Positions 14,094 through 15,465 of a stretch of 15,465 nucleotides of DNA are shown here, in pieces. The notes below the pieces were generated by a model. That model was given only the letters and a program-made list of their open reading frames with translations. It was not told the DNA's origin and did no database searches. How positions within the stretch are numbered: the first letter of the stretch is position 1; the number at the start of each line of letters is the position of its first letter. The DNA is taken from positions 1 through 15,465 of the forward strand of contig CAHJWV010000368.1 of the NCBI GenBank assembly GCA_903643055.1, written 5' to 3'. The translations under genes and the position numbers were made by a program. This stretch comes from Burkholderiales bacterium (GTDB lineage: Bacteria; Pseudomonadota; Gammaproteobacteria; Burkholderiales; Burkholderiaceae).

Positions 14094-15212
14094 ATGATCC
14101 CGTCACGCGGCGCCGGCACCATCACAGGTTTCGAGCGTGCGTCGACCTTGAACACTCTGGCACCTGCGATACCCGCCTATGGCCCCGATGCCTCCGGCCT
14201 GATCTGCGGCTATCTGTTCGAGGCCGGCCGGGGCGGCCACGCGATCTCCTGTGACGATGCGTCCCACTGGCTTGCCGGCCGCGAAGCAAGCCGGGCCTCG
14301 ACGGCCGACGGCGACGACGCAGAGAGTCGCGACTTTGTCTGGCTGCACTTCAGCGTTGCCCACACCGGCGCGCTGCCCTGGCTGCAGCAGCATGCGGCGC
14401 TGTCCGATGACTTCCTGGATCTGCTCAGCGCCGGCCTTCATTCAACGCGCATCGAGCGGGCCGAACAGGCCTTGATCGCCGTCATCAACGACGTGCATTT
14501 CGATTTCTCGTTCGAGCCGTCCGACATCTCGACCCTGTGGATCAACGTGGATCAGCACCTCGTGATCACGGCACGCCAGCGCCCGCTGCGCTCGGTCGAC
14601 CGCTTGCGCGAGGCCATCAAGGCCGGCCAGCCGATGCGCTCTGCGGTTGAGCTGCTGGAGCATTTGCTGCATGCACAGGCCGATGTGCTGGTCGACATCG
14701 TGCGCAACGTCACCGAGCGGGTCGACCAGATCGAAGACCAGCTGCTGTCGAACCGGCTCGACAGGAACCGCGCTCGGCTCGGCGCCTTGCGGCGCTTGCT
14801 GGTACGCCTGCAGCGGCTCTTGGCGCCCGAGCCCGCCGCGCTGTTCCGCCTGTTGCAGCATCCGCCCGGCTGGATGGCCGATCTCGATGTGCAGGAGCTG
14901 CGGCAGTCGAGCGAAGAGTTCTCGGTGGTGCTGCGCGACATGAGCTCGCTGCAGGAGCGCATCAAGCTGCTGCAGGAAGAGATCGCGGCGCAGTCGAACG
15001 AAGAAAACAACCGCAGCCTGTTCGTGCTGACCATCGTGACCGTGCTGGCGCTGCCGATCAACATCATCGCCGGGCTGCTGGGCATGAACGTCGGCGGTGT
15101 GCCGCTGGCTCAGCATGCGCATGGCTTCTGGATCGTCGTCGGCATCGTGATGTCGTTCACCGCGATCGCAGCGCTGCTGGCCTTTCGGAAGCGGCGCGAC
15201 ACAGCCGGCTGA
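14094..15212 (+). CDS. zntB: ZntB/CorA-type metal cation transporter
   Basis: Inner-membrane pentameric channel/transporter of the CorA family, 372 aa from ATG 14094. A long soluble N-terminal domain (about residues 1-300) starts with YGPDASGLICGYLFEAG and ends in long helices. Two C-terminal transmembrane helices follow, about 309-329 (TIVTVLALPINIIAGLLG) and 344-364, with the selectivity motif GMN at 330-332 followed by VGGVP, the ZntB-like version (zinc transport with protons) rather than the Mg-type CorA loop. Charged residues (RKRRD) end the protein. A GTG at 14067 would add nine residues. Neither start has a good Shine-Dalgarno. It is divergent from ccoI, and no promoter motif can be assigned. 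Substrate (Zn, Mg or other) is a family-based guess. Confidence 0.88.
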   Translation: MIPSRGAGTITGFERASTLNTLAPAIPAYGPDASGLICGYLFEAGRGGHAISCDDASHWLAGREASRASTADGDDAESRDFVWLHFSVAHTGALPWLQQHAALSDDFLDLLSAGLHSTRIERAEQALIAVINDVHFDFSFEPSDISTLWINVDQHLVITARQRPLRSVDRLREAIKAGQPMRSAVELLEHLLHAQADVLVDIVRNVTERVDQIEDQLLSNRLDRNRARLGALRRLLVRLQRLLAPEPAALFRLLQHPPGWMADLDVQELRQSSEEFSVVLRDMSSLQERIKLLQEEIAAQSNEENNRSLFVLTIVTVLALPINIIAGLLGMNVGGVPLAQHAHGFWIVVGIVMSFTAIAALLAFRKRRDTAG

Positions 15213-15213
15213 C

Positions 15214-15258
15214 ATGTCATCGCCATGTCATGGCGAGGTCACCGAAGTGGCAGAACAT
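15214..15258 (+). promoter_or_regulatory. Probable Pho box promoter of the lipoprotein gene
   Basis: Three heptamers recur every 11 bp: ATGTCAT (15214-15220), ATGTCAT (15225-15231) and AGGTCAC (15236-15242), separated by four-base spacers. This is the geometry of PhoB sites (CTGTCAT-N4-CTGTCAT). A weak -10, GAACAT (15253-15258), lies 10 bases after the last repeat, the same gap as in E. coli phoA. The site begins two bases after the transporter stop. The centre also forms a near-palindrome (CGCCATG-T-CATGGCG, 15221-15235), an alternative explanation. Confidence 0.55.
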
Positions 15259-15287
15259 CGGCGGTCCTCACTCTGACATCCGATGCC

Positions 15288-15465
15288 ATGAACCGACGCT
15301 TCGCCAAATCTTCCAGACCGTCCAGCTTCTCACGCCATGGGGCTCGCGGCCCTGCCAGCCTGACCCTCACCACCCTCGCGGTGGCCGCGATGCTCGCGGC
15401 CTGCGGCGGCAGCGACGACGACACAGTAACAACCCCGCCTACCGCCACGCCCACGCCGTTCAAGA
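15288..15465 (+). CDS. Start of a secreted lipoprotein, 3' truncated
   Basis: Only the first 59 codons are in the window. They encode a positively charged n-region (MNRRFAKSSRP), a hydrophobic stretch (LTLTTLAVAAML) and a lipobox MLAAC-GGS with the lipidated cysteine at residue 40. A Ser/Asp run (GGSDDD) and a Thr/Pro-rich linker follow, ending at PTPFK. This CGGSDDD lipoprotein beginning is common on Burkholderiales surface hydrolases, but the catalytic part is outside the window. The probable Pho box upstream suggests phosphate-starvation control, so a phosphatase or another phosphorus-acquisition enzyme is a reasonable guess, unproven. ATG 15288 is chosen because the whole signal peptide follows it; an ATG at 15283 is out of frame and stops at once. 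Confidence 0.75.
   Translation, partial: MNRRFAKSSRPSSFSRHGARGPASLTLTTLAVAAMLAACGGSDDDTVTTPPTATPTPFK

Noticed and set aside
1..15465. CRISPR array, tRNA/rRNA genes, insertion sequences, phage or defence genes
   Set aside because: No regularly spaced repeats, cloverleaf sequences, transposase motifs or terminal inverted repeats were seen; gene content is core respiratory metabolism.

Overview
The window (15,465 bp, GC-rich) looks like the chromosome of a betaproteobacterium of the order Burkholderiales, probably of the Leptothrix/Rubrivivax/Ideonella type. This rests on gene content and order (ccoI-ccoS / ccoNOQP-ccoG-ccoH / hemN-TauE-SafE-like / a Crp-Fnr regulator), a short FixH-type CcoH, a HiPIP gene and protein style. 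The genus is inference.

Layout. Positions 1-1962 (+) hold the 3' part of a PAS-GAF hybrid histidine kinase whose start lies outside the window. It converges, 9 bp apart, on a Crp/Fnr-family regulator (1972-2778, -). Next comes a small divergent gene (2980-3468, +) encoding a lone, degenerate ornithine-carbamoyltransferase N-terminal domain. A HiPIP gene (3559-3894, -), a TauE/SafE-like membrane protein (4132-4860, -) and hemN (4863-6275, -) follow. The cbb3 oxidase operon ccoNOQPGH plus one small membrane-protein gene runs on the minus strand from 11525 to 6348, preceded by ccoS (11580-11762) and ccoI (11772-13997). On the plus strand are a ZntB/CorA-type transporter (14094-15212) and the start of a lipoprotein gene (15288 to the window end).

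How it works together. Most of the window serves one purpose, respiration at low oxygen. CcoNOQP is the high-affinity oxidase; CcoI imports copper for it; CcoS, CcoG and CcoH assemble it; HemN makes haem without oxygen; HiPIP is a likely periplasmic electron carrier. Anaeroboxes (TTGAT-N4-ATCAA) sit before ccoN, hemN, ccoI and the carbamoyltransferase-like gene, with a weaker one upstream of HiPIP. The ccoN and hemN boxes are identical. The local regulator has the FNR/FixK recognition helix (E-xx-SR) but none of the cysteines that hold FNR's Fe-S cluster. The neighbouring kinase has a PAS domain with a histidine at the position of the FixL/DosP haem ligand. Together these resemble a FixL-FixK type oxygen circuit rather than a classical FNR, which is an inference.

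Two regulatory patterns stand out. Three anaerobox promoters place the ATG at about +1/+2 of the predicted transcript with no ribosome binding site, suggesting leaderless mRNAs. Separately, the last gene is preceded by three 11-bp-spaced TGTCA-like repeats that look like a Pho box, suggesting a phosphate-starvation lipoprotein. No tRNA, rRNA, CRISPR array, insertion sequence or phage gene was seen, and no gene-free stretch exceeds 300 bases.
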